The notes: a model not told the origin generated them from the letters alone. A stretch of 64,000 bases of DNA from Halomonas korlensis (GCF_900116705.1 NZ_FPBP01000003.1:186001-250000), one strand, 5' to 3'. Shown: positions 27,198 through 37,571, counted from the first letter of the stretch. A program made the numbers and translations.

Positions 27198-28754
27198 ATG
27201 TTGGACGATACGCTGAAAAGCCAGCTCAACGCTTATTTGCAAAAAGTCACTCATCCGTTCGAGATCGTCGCGTCCCTCGATGACGACGACAAGTCCCAAG
27301 AACTCCATCGGCTGCTGACCGATATCGTCGGTCTGACCGACAAGATCAGTCTGACCACCGACGGTAACGATGCCCGCAGGCCATCCTTTACCCTGAAGCG
27401 TTCAGGGCAAGAGACCGGCATCGTCTTCGCCGGCATCCCCATGGGGCACGAGTTCACCTCCCTGGTGCTGGCACTGCTGCAGGTGGGTGGCCATCCGCCC
27501 AAGGCCTCCGTTGACGTGATCGAGCAGATCAAGAGCCTTGAGGGTGAGCTGTATTTCGAGACCTACTACTCGCTCTCCTGCCAGAACTGCCCCGATGTGG
27601 TCCAGGCGCTGAACCTGATGGCGATCCTCAACCCGGGCGTCCACCACGTGGCCATCGATGGTGCGTTGTTCAAGGACGAGGTCGAGCAGCGCCAGGTGAT
27701 GTCGGTGCCGAGCATCTACCTCAACGGCGAGCCCTTCGACCAGGGCCGCATGAGCCTGGAGCAGATCCTCGCCAAGGTCGACACCGGCACCGCCGAGTGC
27801 GAGGCCGCCAAGCTCAGCGAGAAGCCGGTCTTCGATACCCTGATGATCGGCGGCGGCCCGGCCGGTGCCGCGGCGGCGATCTACGCTGCACGCAAGGGCA
27901 TCCGCACCGGTGTGGCTGCTGAACGCTTCGGCGGCCAGGTGCTCGACACCATGGCCATCGAGAACCTCATCTCCGTGCCTCACACCGAAGGCCCCAAGCT
28001 GGCCGCGGCGCTGGAGGAGCACGTCAAGGAGTACGAGGTCGACATCATGAACCTGCAGCGCGCCGTGGCGTTGGTGCCGGCGGCCGAGGCTGGCGGCGAG
28101 CATGAGGTGCAGTTCGCGTCCGGCGCCAGCCTCAAGGCCCGGACACTGGTGCTGGCCACCGGCGCCCGTTGGCGCGAGATAGGAGTGCCCGGTGAGGCCG
28201 AATATCGCAACAAGGGCGTGGCCTACTGCCCGCATTGCGACGGCCCGCTGTTCAAGGGCAAGCGCGTGGCGGTGATCGGCGGCGGTAACTCTGGCGTCGA
28301 GGCGGCCATCGACCTGGCCGGCCTGGTGGCCGAGGTGACGCTTATCGAGTTCATGGACGAGCTGCGCGCCGATGCGGTGCTGCAGAAGAAGCTCGCCAGC
28401 CTGCCCAATGTCGAGATCATCAAGGGCGCACGTACCACCGAGGTCAACGGCGACGGCAAGCGCGTCAACGGCCTGACCTATGAGGAGCGCGCCAGCGGTG
28501 AGATTCGCAAGGTAGCGCTGGAGGGCGTGTTCGTGCAGATCGGCCTGGTCCCTAATACCGAGTGGCTGAAGGACTCGCCTATCGAGCTGTCACCGCATGG
28601 CGAGATCATCACCAACGAGCGGGGCATGACCTCGGTGCCCGGCATCTTCGCCGCCGGCGATGTCACGACCGTGCCCTACAAGCAGATCGTCATCGCCCTG
28701 GGTGAGGGGTCGCGTGCGGCGCTGGGCGCCTTCGACCACTTGATTCGTAGCTGA
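27198..28754 (+). CDS. ahpF: Alkyl hydroperoxide reductase subunit F
   Basis: FAD- and NAD(P)H-dependent disulfide reductase, 518 residues, that recycles oxidised AhpC. The N-terminal double thioredoxin-fold domain carries CQNC (C128/C131). The C-terminal thioredoxin-reductase-like part begins at [23 protein letters not shown] (FAD), with the redox pair in YCPHCDGP (C344/C347), the NADH motif [14 protein letters not shown], and the final FAD motif [24 protein letters not shown]. Order and spacing match E. coli AhpF. It has its own ribosome site (GAAGGA, slightly far) and probably its own promoter after the ahpC terminator. Confidence 0.97.
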   Translation: MLDDTLKSQLNAYLQKVTHPFEIVASLDDDDKSQELHRLLTDIVGLTDKISLTTDGNDARRPSFTLKRSGQETGIVFAGIPMGHEFTSLVLALLQVGGHPPKASVDVIEQIKSLEGELYFETYYSLSCQNCPDVVQALNLMAILNPGVHHVAIDGALFKDEVEQRQVMSVPSIYLNGEPFDQGRMSLEQILAKVDTGTAECEAAKLSEKPVFDTLMIGGGPAGAAAAIYAARKGIRTGVAAERFGGQVLDTMAIENLISVPHTEGPKLAAALEEHVKEYEVDIMNLQRAVALVPAAEAGGEHEVQFASGASLKARTLVLATGARWREIGVPGEAEYRNKGVAYCPHCDGPLFKGKRVAVIGGGNSGVEAAIDLAGLVAEVTLIEFMDELRADAVLQKKLASLPNVEIIKGARTTEVNGDGKRVNGLTYEERASGEIRKVALEGVFVQIGLVPNTEWLKDSPIELSPHGEIITNERGMTSVPGIFAAGDVTTVPYKQIVIALGEGSRAALGAFDHLIRS

Positions 28755-28918
28755 CCCGGCCGCTCGGGTCTTGGACCTGTGGCCAATAGCCGGGCTTGAG
28801 CGAGCGTGCAAGGATTCGCCGCGACGTCGCCAGGGGGAGGGGGTGATCGCGTAAACCACTTCGGCAGCGCAGGCTTTCAGGCGTGCCATAGTCCTGCCTT
28901 TTCCGGAGATAGCCCGCC

Positions 28919-29822
28919 ATGCCTACCGCGTCACCAAGCACCCGCAGCCCGGTGAGCGCGACCCAGCCCAGCGGCTGTGTGCTGATTCTCGATACCGATG
29001 CCTCGCGGGTCCTGCAGACCAGTGCCAACCTGCCGGAGATACTGGGCGTACCGGTCGATGCGGCGCTCGCAGAAGGGCCGGGGCATGTACTGGGTCACGA
29101 CTTGGCCGGACACGCAGTCTGCAACTCGATGCCCGGCGCAGCGGCGAGCGGGTATTGGTCGAGATCGAGCCGCTGATCCGGCAAGGCAAGCAGCGGCTGC
29201 TGGCGACGTTGAATGCCTGGCTGATGCGCCATGGCGACAACTGGTTGGAGCTGTTTCGTGCCCAGGGGCTGGCGCTGGTGATGCCTGTGGCCTGCTGGCC
29301 GTGGCCTTTCCGCTGGGGGAGTCGCGGCGCGGCTGGCTGCTGCTGTTTCGCCCCGAGCAGCGCGAGACCTATGCCTGGGTGAGGTTGCTCGACACCGGGC
29401 TTGCGGCCGCCTGCCCGGGCGACACTCCCCTGCTCGGACAGTTGTTCAATCAGTGGCAGGAGGAGATCAGCGGTCATAGCGCTGCCTGGGAGCGAGTCGA
29501 GCGGCTGGCGGCCAGGGATCTCGCCGAGGATCTGGCGGTCATGGCCTCGGCCCAGCAGATCAACCGCCTCTATGCCAGCCTGCGCCAGGAACAGCAGGCG
29601 CTGGCCGAGGCCAACCGCCGGCTCGAGCACCTGGCCCATCACGACACCCTGACGCGGATATGGAACCGCTATCGCATCGAGCAGGCCATGGATGTCGAGC
29701 TGACCGCCGCCGAGCGCTATGCCCGGCCGGTGGCGCTGCTGCTGTTTGATATCGATCATTTCAAGCGCATCAATTATCGCGCCAAGGAGGCGGGCCGCGA
29801 CCGTCTCGAAGCCCAGGGGTAG
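28919..29822 (+). pseudogene. Remnant of a bacteriophytochrome-like diguanylate cyclase
   Basis: Pieces of one gene lie in three frames. Frame A (from ATG 28919) gives QPSGCVLILDTDASRVLQTSANLPEILG, a phytochrome PAS_2 start. A second frame from about 29120 gives RRSGERVLVEIEPLIRQGKQRLLATLNAWLMRH...ELFRAQGLALVM. A third gives a PHY-like part (GWLLLFRPEQRETYAWVR, WERVERLAARDLAEDL), a coiled coil and the start of a GGDEF domain (HHDTLTRIWNRYRIEQAM, LLLFDIDHFKRIN). That jumps straight to YRAKEAGRDR, the normal GGDEF C-terminus. The chromophore-binding GAF domain and the GGDEF motif itself are missing. At least two frameshifts and two deletions make a functional product very unlikely. Confidence 0.75.
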
Positions 29823-29956
29823 CATTTTTCTAATCAATAACGCCATCATGGGCGTAGAAAACGTCATTGTTTTGCATGACCGCGCTCATTGGCGTCGACA
29901 CGGCCAGGCGAACAGGCACGGCGTCGGGGCTTCATCGTTCACCGGGGAAGCGAATC

Positions 29957-32641
29957 ATGGTAACAGCCGAAGAGGCCTTTCGGCAGCTGGCCGACGGTCT
30001 CGGGCGCAGCGGCGCTGACGACTTCTTCAAGACCCTCGTCCAACGCCTGGCCACACTGCTGCGGGTCGATCACGTGATAATCGCCGAGGTGGTAGAGAGC
30101 GATCATGCCCAGACGCTCGCGGTGTGGTCCGGCGACAAGCTGAGGGCGAACTTTCGCTATCAATTGGCCGGCAGCCCCTGCGAACGGGTGGTGGGCCACG
30201 AGGCCTGCTTCTTTCCCGGTAATGTTTGCGGACTCTTTCCCGATGATACCCTGCTGCGGGCGCTGGCAGTCGAAAGCTACCTGGGAATGCCGCTGTATGC
30301 GGTCGACGGGTCGCCGCTGGGGCTACTGGCGGTGCTGCATGACCAGCCGATGCAGTTCGACCGTCTGGCACATGAAGTGCTGCGCATCGCTGCCACCCAG
30401 GCCGGCGCCGAGCTGGGCCGGCGTCATGCCGAACAGGCACTCACACACAGCGAGGCCGCCGCCCGCGAGAGCGAGCGGTGGCTCGACGCCCTGATGCACC
30501 AGCTACCCGGCATGGTCTATCGCTGCCACAACGACCGCGAGTGGACCATGCAGTTCGTCAGTCACGGCGCACTCGTGCTCACTGGCTACCGCCCCGAGGC
30601 CCTGCTCGGCAACCAGCCGACCAGTTACGGCCGGCTGATTCACCCCGGCGACCGTGACCGCGTCTTCGACGTGGTGCAGGATGCCGTGGCGCGCCATTCG
30701 CCCTTTCGCGTGATCTATCGCCTTGCCTCTGGTGACGGCACAACCCGTTGGGTGTGGGAACAGGGCCAGGCCGTCTATGCCGCCACCGGCGAGGTGGAGT
30801 GGCTCGAGGGTTTCATCATCGACATCACCGAGCAGCACGAGTCGCAGCGCATTCAGCAGGCAGTAGTGCAGGTCGCGACCACCGTGTCCACCCGGCTCGG
30901 CGATGACTACTTTCACCAGCTGGTACGCAATCTGGTCGAGATCCTCGAGGCCGATGCCGGGTTCGTGGCGACCCTCGATACGACTCAAGAACCGGCGACG
31001 ACCCTGACCACCCAGAGCCTGATGGTCGACGGCCAACGGCTCGACAACATCACCTATCCCATCGAAGGCTCGAAATGCGCCCAGGTGCTCGCCGGCCAGG
31101 AATGCATGAAGGCCGCGGGTGAAGCCGTCAGCCTGCCCGGCGACGCGCCCGGCCGTCAGCCGGCGCAGGCCTGGCTCGGCCGGCGGCTCGACAACGTCGA
31201 GGGCCAGCCCATCGGCGTGATGATGGTGCTGTACCGCCGCCCGCTGGAAGACAACAACTTTCCCACCTCGGTGCTGCGTATCCTCGCCACTGGGGCCGCC
31301 GCCGAGCTGGAGCGCCGCCGCGATCATCAGCGCATGCAACAGCTCGCCTATCGTGACATGACCACTGGCCTGCCCAATCGCATCAGCTTCGTGGAGGTGC
31401 TGGCCGAGTGGCGGGCACGCGCCGAGAGGCGTCAGCGCCCGCTGGCGATGCTGTGTCTCGACGTGCGACGCTTCAAGGAGATCAATGACACTCACGGCCA
31501 TCAGGTCGGCGACCAGCTGTTGGCGATGGTAGCCCGGCGCTTTCAGGGGGCGCTTGGTACCGGGGAGTTCCTGGCCCGCCTGGCTGGCGACGAGTTCGCC
31601 CTGCTGCTTGCCGATGCCGACGAGGCGGCAATTGCCGACGCGATGCGGCGCATGCCGGAAGCGCTTTCCAGCCCTATCGTGCTGGGGCATCGCAGCTTCA
31701 CGCTCGAGGTCAGCGTCGGTGTCGCCGAGTATCCCCGGGATGCCCTGACGCCGGACGATCTCTTCACCGCCGCGAGTATCGCGCTCTTTCATGCCAAGCA
31801 GCACGCCAAGCAGAGCGGCAACGGCAGTAGCCATTTCAATGATGCCATGGCGCGTGACCTTCATCACCGCCAGCGGATGACCGAGCGCCTCCTGGCGGCC
31901 CTAAAAGGTGACGGCCTGCAGCTTTGCTACCAGCCGCAGTTCGACCTGACCACCGGCGAACTGGTTGGCGCCGAGGCCCTGTGCCGCTGGCACGACGCCG
32001 AATGGGGCTGGGTCAGCCCGGGTGAATTCATTCCGTTGGCCGAGGAGCGCGGGCTGATTCGCCCGCTCGGTGACTGGGTGCTGCAGGAAGCCTGCCGCCA
32101 GCTGGTGGCCTGGCGCCATAGCGGGTTGCGCCTGCCAGGGCGGTTGTCGATCAACATCTCCGCGCAGCAGTTTGACGATCCGCAGCTCGCTGGGCATATC
32201 GCCGGGCTGATCGAGGACACTGAAATCTCATCGATCGCCCTTGAGATCACCGAGAGCGACTTCATGCGCGACCCCGAGCAGGCCGTGGACATTACCCGGG
32301 CCCTGCGCCAGGCCGGCTTCGCACTGTCCATCGACGACTTCGGTACCGGCTATTCGTCGCTCGCCTATCTGCGCCGCTTCGCCGCCGATGCGCTGAAGAT
32401 CGACATTTCCTTCGTGCGCGACATGCTCACCAGCCACCACGACCGCGCCATCGTCGACACCATCATTGCCATGGCTCGCGCCCTCGGGCTCAGGACCGTG
32501 GCCGAAGGTGTGGAAACCCGCGAGCAGGCCGCAGCGCTGGCCGAACTCGGTTGCGATCAGGCCCAGGGGTACTATTTCGGCCGGCCGGTGTCCGGCGTCG
32601 CCTTTTTCGAGCAGTGGGGCGCTACGGTGGGGCGGGACTGA
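29957..32641 (+). CDS. GAF-PAS-GAF-GGDEF-EAL cyclic-di-GMP signalling protein
   Basis: 894-residue soluble protein without membrane helices. A first GAF domain (about 10-165) has a conserved SPCERVVGHEACFFPG region; a PAS domain (about 180-300) follows, then a second GAF (about 310-460), GGDEF (about 470-625) and EAL (about 640-885). The cyclase motif reads AGDEF (residues 543-547) and there is no RxxD inhibitory site before it. The EAL phosphodiesterase part looks complete: EAL at 673, NISAQQF, EITESDF, DDFGTGYSSLAYL, KIDISFV, VAEGVET. Net activity may be c-di-GMP breakdown with a regulatory GGDEF. Start MVTAEEAF is preferred over an ATG 30 codons earlier because GGGGAAGCG precedes it. Confidence 0.9.
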   Translation: MVTAEEAFRQLADGLGRSGADDFFKTLVQRLATLLRVDHVIIAEVVESDHAQTLAVWSGDKLRANFRYQLAGSPCERVVGHEACFFPGNVCGLFPDDTLLRALAVESYLGMPLYAVDGSPLGLLAVLHDQPMQFDRLAHEVLRIAATQAGAELGRRHAEQALTHSEAAARESERWLDALMHQLPGMVYRCHNDREWTMQFVSHGALVLTGYRPEALLGNQPTSYGRLIHPGDRDRVFDVVQDAVARHSPFRVIYRLASGDGTTRWVWEQGQAVYAATGEVEWLEGFIIDITEQHESQRIQQAVVQVATTVSTRLGDDYFHQLVRNLVEILEADAGFVATLDTTQEPATTLTTQSLMVDGQRLDNITYPIEGSKCAQVLAGQECMKAAGEAVSLPGDAPGRQPAQAWLGRRLDNVEGQPIGVMMVLYRRPLEDNNFPTSVLRILATGAAAELERRRDHQRMQQLAYRDMTTGLPNRISFVEVLAEWRARAERRQRPLAMLCLDVRRFKEINDTHGHQVGDQLLAMVARRFQGALGTGEFLARLAGDEFALLLADADEAAIADAMRRMPEALSSPIVLGHRSFTLEVSVGVAEYPRDALTPDDLFTAASIALFHAKQHAKQSGNGSSHFNDAMARDLHHRQRMTERLLAALKGDGLQLCYQPQFDLTTGELVGAEALCRWHDAEWGWVSPGEFIPLAEERGLIRPLGDWVLQEACRQLVAWRHSGLRLPGRLSINISAQQFDDPQLAGHIAGLIEDTEISSIALEITESDFMRDPEQAVDITRALRQAGFALSIDDFGTGYSSLAYLRRFAADALKIDISFVRDMLTSHHDRAIVDTIIAMARALGLRTVAEGVETREQAAALAELGCDQAQGYYFGRPVSGVAFFEQWGATVGRD

Positions 32642-32897
32642 CGGTGTTCTTCGTTTTATCGCGACCTCCGGTTATATGATGACTTTCTGATGCTTAATCG
32701 GTGACTTTTGCATAGCAGCATCAGCAGGGCCATGATAGCGACAGTAAAATTTTCTTTATCCCCGTCGATCCAGAACGGGCAAGCCAAAACGGGTAATCGG
32801 CGTAGTGCCGGCAGGCAACGGGATGGCGTCCCGTTGCGCGCCGACAAACCGTGCAGGGACCAGGCCCCTGGCATCCAGGACTGAGGGGAGGGCGGCC

Positions 32898-33902
32898 ATG
32901 TCGATTGGCTGGTGGCGGTGGAGTCTGGCCTTGCTGGTGGGGGTGAGTCTCGGTGGGTGGGCGCAGGAAAGGCCCGACGCGCAGTCACAATCCTCGAGCA
33001 GGAACGACGAGATACGCCTGGTGATTCCCTTCGGCCAGGGCGGGGCGACAGATGCGCTGTTTCGCTTGATCGTCAGGCCCGCAAGCAAGCGGCTGGGCCG
33101 GGATATCGTGCTGGAAAACGTCCCTGGAGCGGCCGCGACGCGTGGTGCCCAGCGGGTAAGAGAGGCAGCCTCGGATGGCCGTACCCTGCTGGCCAGCCAT
33201 CAGACGCTGATCCTGTCGTTCCTGTCGGGCATCTCGACCCATGATTTCCAGGCCTTCGTCCCGGTGGCACTGCTGATGCGCACGGTCAATATCCCCACCA
33301 CCTACCCGCAGCATGAAGTGCAATCAGCTGCCGAGTTCGCCGAGCATGTGCGATCGCAAGCGGAAAATAAAAGCGCCCGACCGGTGCGCATCGGCATGAT
33401 CAAGGGGTCGACCGATCATTTCTTCTGGTTGCAATTCCTGAAGGCGGTTGAAGTCGAGCCCGAGGCGGTACAGATGGTGGGCTATCCCGATACGGCCTCT
33501 CAGGTGGCGGCGTTGCTCGGCCGCGAGATCGATTTCTCGATGCTCAATCTACCCTCGGCGGGCGAGATGTACGCGAAGGGCATTCTCCATCCGCTGGGAG
33601 TCGCCGATGACCGTCGCCTCGCGGGCCTTCCCGAGGTGCCGACCCTTGAGGAGCAGGGCGTCGCGGTACTCAATACCACCAACCGGGGACTCTTTGCCCC
33701 GCTGGGCACGCCTCGCGAGCTGCTGGAGCCGCTGACCGCGGCCTTTGCCGACACCCTTCAGAACGACGCGCTGGCCGAGCGGCTGGAGCGTGAGTTCGGT
33801 ACGCGGGTGGATATTCGCCTGTTCGAGGACTACGCCGCCTATCTTTCCACGCGTACCCAGGAGCTCAAGGCGCTTGCCAATGAAGTGGAGTTCGTCCGAT
33901 GA
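32898..33902 (+). CDS. TTT/Bug-family periplasmic solute receptor
   Basis: 334-residue exported binding protein of the tripartite tricarboxylate transporter (TctC/Bug) type. A signal peptide (WWRWSLALLVGVSLGGWAQE) precedes the family core IRLVIPFGQGGATDALFRLI, LGRDIVLENVPGAAATRGAQRV, DGRTLL, and late PLGTPRELLEPLTAAFADTL. Such receptors bind carboxylates or related small molecules. No tctA or tctB membrane component is nearby. Its stop overlaps the ATG of a large membrane GGDEF-EAL protein by four bases (ATGA), so the two are translated as a pair. A sensory rather than transport role is inferred. GGGGAGGG precedes the chosen ATG. Confidence 0.88.
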   Translation: MSIGWWRWSLALLVGVSLGGWAQERPDAQSQSSSRNDEIRLVIPFGQGGATDALFRLIVRPASKRLGRDIVLENVPGAAATRGAQRVREAASDGRTLLASHQTLILSFLSGISTHDFQAFVPVALLMRTVNIPTTYPQHEVQSAAEFAEHVRSQAENKSARPVRIGMIKGSTDHFFWLQFLKAVEVEPEAVQMVGYPDTASQVAALLGREIDFSMLNLPSAGEMYAKGILHPLGVADDRRLAGLPEVPTLEEQGVAVLNTTNRGLFAPLGTPRELLEPLTAAFADTLQNDALAERLEREFGTRVDIRLFEDYAAYLSTRTQELKALANEVEFVR

Positions 33903-36900
33903 CTGTCCGACGGGCAACGAGAGGCCTCGCAAGCGCCGCGATGCCGTACAAGGCGTGTGACATCGCGCTGGAAACGGCGCTGGTGATGACGGCGGCCACC
34001 TTCATGGTGCTCGGCGTGTTGGGGCTGCTGACGTTCACGCTGGGCCTGGCCTATCCCCTGCGCAGTGTGCTGGTGCCCGATGCGGCGCTGGCGGCACTGT
34101 TGGGTGGCGCCGGGCTGCTGTCCGCCAGCTTTGGCTGGCATCGTGCCCGGTGTCTCGCCGGCGCCGTACTGATGTCATTGTTTCTCTTCTCGCTGTTTCA
34201 GGATGTCACCGCCCCTGAGAGCGCCTCCTGGCTGACCGGCCGTGAGCGCGTCGTGCCTTTAGCGGCTGTCGTGATGTGCGGCGTGGCACTGTGTTTGATA
34301 CTGGGGATTCGAGGCCGTACCCGGCGCTGGCTATGGGCGGGGATGGGGCTAACGCTGATCGGCCTTGGAGTGACAGCGCTGGGTGTGCTGCTGTTGGGTG
34401 GCGACAGTCGCGGGACCGAGTTCTATGTGTCATCGCCCGTGGCGGCCACGTTATGTGCCCTGATCTGCGGATTGGCCATGGGGTTGATAGCACTGCGCGG
34501 TGAGCGGCAGGCCCTGCAGGTGGGCAGGATGGCCATACTGGCAGGGCTGCTCGGCATTGTGCTGAGCGGCTCGGCCTGGTACCTGCTCAGTTGGCAGCAC
34601 CAGTACGACAAGCGCCAGCAGGCGAGCTTTGTACTCGACAACATTCAATTGAATACCGAACAGGCGATGGCCTCTCAGCTAGCGTTGATGCAGCGCATGG
34701 CCGAACGGCTGGATGCGGTGCAAGGTCGCTTCGACCAGACGGTGCTGGAGCGCGATGCTCGCAACTACCTTCGGGATGCCCCCGGGCTGCAGGCCATCGG
34801 GCTGCTGAACGCCCAGGGCGCCTGGATCTGGGGGCACGTTCGCGATGAACGAGCGTGGGGCTGGCTGGGGCGGACTCTGGTCGACCCTCGGGTAGAAGCC
34901 TGGCTCGAACTTGACTTTTACCAGCCGCGCTTGATGCTCCCCGATGAGGAGGTCCAGCAGATGGCGCTGATGGTGTTGCCGGTCGCAGCATCGCGCTACC
35001 AACTGCTGGCCAGCCTGGACATGGCCATCCTGTTAGATGAGGAGTTGCGGGTGCAGCTGGGAACGTACCTCGTGCGCGTGCGCCGTGGTGACCAGACGCT
35101 GCTCGAGATCCGTGCGCCGGGGCGTACGGGAACGCCGGGCGAGAGCCACTTCCCGCGCCTGGAGCAGCGCCATGTTGGCTTGCCGGGCGGCATCATGCTC
35201 ACCCTCGAGGTGTACCCTGATTCGGCACGGGACATGCTCGAGGCCGGCCTGGTACCCGGTGGCGTGGGGATCGCCGGGCTGATGCTGAGCTACCTGCTGG
35301 CCTACAGCCTGGGGCTGGCGCAGCTGGTACTGGGTCGTTCGCGTGAGCTCGCCGCGGCGCGCCGTTATCTGGAAGCGCAGCAGGACGTTCAGGCGTTGAT
35401 CGCCCGCGAGGCACCGCTGGACGAGACGCTGCGACGTATCTGCCGGATGCTTGAGCAGCAGATACCGGGGGCACTGTGTTCGATCATGCAGCGCTGTGGT
35501 GACAACCACCTAGTGCTGATGTCGGGTGACAGTCTGCCGCCAGCGTATCGTGAGGCTCTCGGTGAGATCGAGATCGGTGCCGATATGGGCGCCTGTGGCA
35601 GTTCGGCTTTCCTGCGCGAGACAGTCATCTGCGAGGATATTCTCGCGGATGCACGCTGGCAGGGGTTTCATGGCATTGCCGCCGCCGCCGAGCTGCGCGC
35701 CTGCTGGTCCTGCCCGGTGATCGCTTCGGACGATCGGTTGCTGGGTACCTTCGCCACCTATTATCGCGTCGTTGGCGGCCCCGAAGAGCGGGAGCTCGAG
35801 CTGTTGCACAAGGCGGCGGAGCTGGTGGCTCTGGCCATCGAGCGCCACCAGGATCGCCGCGCGTTGTGGGAAAGCGAGCAGCGCTATCGTTCGCTGTTCG
35901 CCTATAACCCCGATGCCGTGTTCTCGCTGGACCTGACGGGGCACTTCGCCACCGCCAACGCGACCTGCAGCGAGATCACCGGGTTCACCAACGAGGCGAT
36001 CATCGGGGCGCATTTTTCTGAGTTTATCCAGCCCAGCGACGTTGAATGGATCAAGGAGCGTTTCAAGACGGCCTCCGCGGGGGAGTCAACCCGTTATGAG
36101 CTGACGCTGATCGACCGCGGTGGCGACGAGCGGGTACTCGATCTCACCAACCTGCCTATCGTGGTGGAGGGGCGTATCGAGGGCGTCTACGGCATCGCCA
36201 AAGACATCTCCGACCGCAAGGTGTATGAAGCGCAGCTGTCCTACCACGCCAGCCACGATGGCCTTACGGGGCTGGCCAATCGCTCGCTGTTCGAGGACCG
36301 CCTCGCCCATGATTTCGCCCTGGCTCGTCGCCATGGCCACTGTCTTGCGGTGCTGTTTGTCGATCTCGACGATTTCAAGCCGATCAACGACAGTCTGGGT
36401 CATGCGCTGGGCGACAAGGTGCTGATCGAGGTGGCAAACCGGCTCGCCGCGGGTATGCGACCCGGCGATACGCTGGCTCGTCTGGGCGGTGACGAGTTCG
36501 TGGTGCTGCTCCCCGACCTGACTGACGCGCTGCAGGCCAGGCAGATGGCGGAGCGCCTATTGCCGATAGTCGCGCAACCCTACTGCATCGATGAACTGGA
36601 ATTGCACCTCACCTGCAGTATCGGTATCGCCGTGAGCGATGGAAAGACCGAGCATCCCATGATACTGATCCAGCAGGCCGACATGGCGATGTACCGGGCC
36701 AAGCGCCAGGGGCGCAATGCGTATCATTGGTTTACCCACGAGATTACCGCCAAGGTCAATGAACGCGTCGCGCTGCGCAACGAGCTGCAAGAGGCGATCG
36801 ACACGCAACAGTTGGAGCTGCATTACCAGCCGTTGCTGGATCGTGAGGGCGAGGTAGCGAGCGTCGAGGCGCTGCTGCGCTGGAAGCATCCTGCCAAGGG

Positions 36901-37534
36901 CTATATCCCGCCAGACGTGTTCATTCCGCTGGCCGAGGAAACCGGCCAGATCATGCCGATCAGCCAGTGGGTGCTGGAGCGCGCCTGTCTGGACATGGTC
37001 CACCTGGAAGCCACCGGCTACGGTACCCGACGCGTGGCGGTGAACCTCTCTCCGCTGCAGTTCCATCGCTCAGGCTTCCTGGCGACACTGAGTGAAACGC
37101 TCGCGGCCACGGGGCTGCCGGCCGAGCGCCTTGAGCTCGAGCTCACCGAGGGTATCCTGATGGACGATACCGCGGTCGCCATCAAGATCCTCCACGCGCT
37201 TCGCGCCATGGGCATCGAGGTTGCGGTCGACGACTTCGGCACCGGTTTTTCCAGCCTCAGCTATCTCAAGCACCTGCCCATCGGCAAGGTCAAGATTGAC
37301 CGCAGTTTCGTCAAGGAGCTGGCCCAGCGCGCTGACGACGCTGCTATCGCCCAGGGCATCATTTCCATGGCGCATCATCTGGGGCTCGGCGTGGTCGCCG
37401 AAGGCATCGAAACCAGCGAGCAGCATGACCTGTTGCTGCGTTACGGTTGCGATGCCTTCCAGGGTTTCCTGCTCGCCCGCCCGATGCCGCTTGACCGGCT
37501 GAAGTGCTTCCTGGCACAGCGTGTAGCGGTGTGA
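33899..37534 (+). CDS. Membrane-bound GAF-PAS-GGDEF-EAL cyclic-di-GMP enzyme with periplasmic sensor
   Basis: 1211 residues. Seven hydrophobic helices fill about residues 22-232, followed by a ~220-residue periplasmic region (SWQHQYDKRQQASFVLDN... to about 452), one more helix (about 455-480), GAF (about 500-650), PAS (about 660-775), GGDEF (about 785-940) and EAL (about 955-1205). GGDEF is intact at 863-867 and is preceded by RPGD at the right distance, a product-inhibition I-site. EAL starts at 990; VNLSPLQF, LELTEGIL, DDFGTGFSSLSYL, KIDRSFV and VAEGIET are present. Both activities are possible. Translation is coupled to the upstream periplasmic receptor, which could dock on the periplasmic region; that is inference. 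Confidence 0.9.
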   Translation: MTVRRATRGLASAAMPYKACDIALETALVMTAATFMVLGVLGLLTFTLGLAYPLRSVLVPDAALAALLGGAGLLSASFGWHRARCLAGAVLMSLFLFSLFQDVTAPESASWLTGRERVVPLAAVVMCGVALCLILGIRGRTRRWLWAGMGLTLIGLGVTALGVLLLGGDSRGTEFYVSSPVAATLCALICGLAMGLIALRGERQALQVGRMAILAGLLGIVLSGSAWYLLSWQHQYDKRQQASFVLDNIQLNTEQAMASQLALMQRMAERLDAVQGRFDQTVLERDARNYLRDAPGLQAIGLLNAQGAWIWGHVRDERAWGWLGRTLVDPRVEAWLELDFYQPRLMLPDEEVQQMALMVLPVAASRYQLLASLDMAILLDEELRVQLGTYLVRVRRGDQTLLEIRAPGRTGTPGESHFPRLEQRHVGLPGGIMLTLEVYPDSARDMLEAGLVPGGVGIAGLMLSYLLAYSLGLAQLVLGRSRELAAARRYLEAQQDVQALIAREAPLDETLRRICRMLEQQIPGALCSIMQRCGDNHLVLMSGDSLPPAYREALGEIEIGADMGACGSSAFLRETVICEDILADARWQGFHGIAAAAELRACWSCPVIASDDRLLGTFATYYRVVGGPEERELELLHKAAELVALAIERHQDRRALWESEQRYRSLFAYNPDAVFSLDLTGHFATANATCSEITGFTNEAIIGAHFSEFIQPSDVEWIKERFKTASAGESTRYELTLIDRGGDERVLDLTNLPIVVEGRIEGVYGIAKDISDRKVYEAQLSYHASHDGLTGLANRSLFEDRLAHDFALARRHGHCLAVLFVDLDDFKPINDSLGHALGDKVLIEVANRLAAGMRPGDTLARLGGDEFVVLLPDLTDALQARQMAERLLPIVAQPYCIDELELHLTCSIGIAVSDGKTEHPMILIQQADMAMYRAKRQGRNAYHWFTHEITAKVNERVALRNELQEAIDTQQLELHYQPLLDREGEVASVEALLRWKHPAKGYIPPDVFIPLAEETGQIMPISQWVLERACLDMVHLEATGYGTRRVAVNLSPLQFHRSGFLATLSETLAATGLPAERLELELTEGILMDDTAVAIKILHALRAMGIEVAVDDFGTGFSSLSYLKHLPIGKVKIDRSFVKELAQRADDAAIAQGIISMAHHLGLGVVAEGIETSEQHDLLLRYGCDAFQGFLLARPMPLDRLKCFLAQRVAV

Positions 37535-37571
37535 TTACCGCCTGACAGGTTCACGAGCAGGACAGCCAACG

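Noticed and set aside
28753-28770. A terminator directly after ahpF
   Set aside because: Only a six-base stem (GACCCG/CGGGTC) and no U-run.
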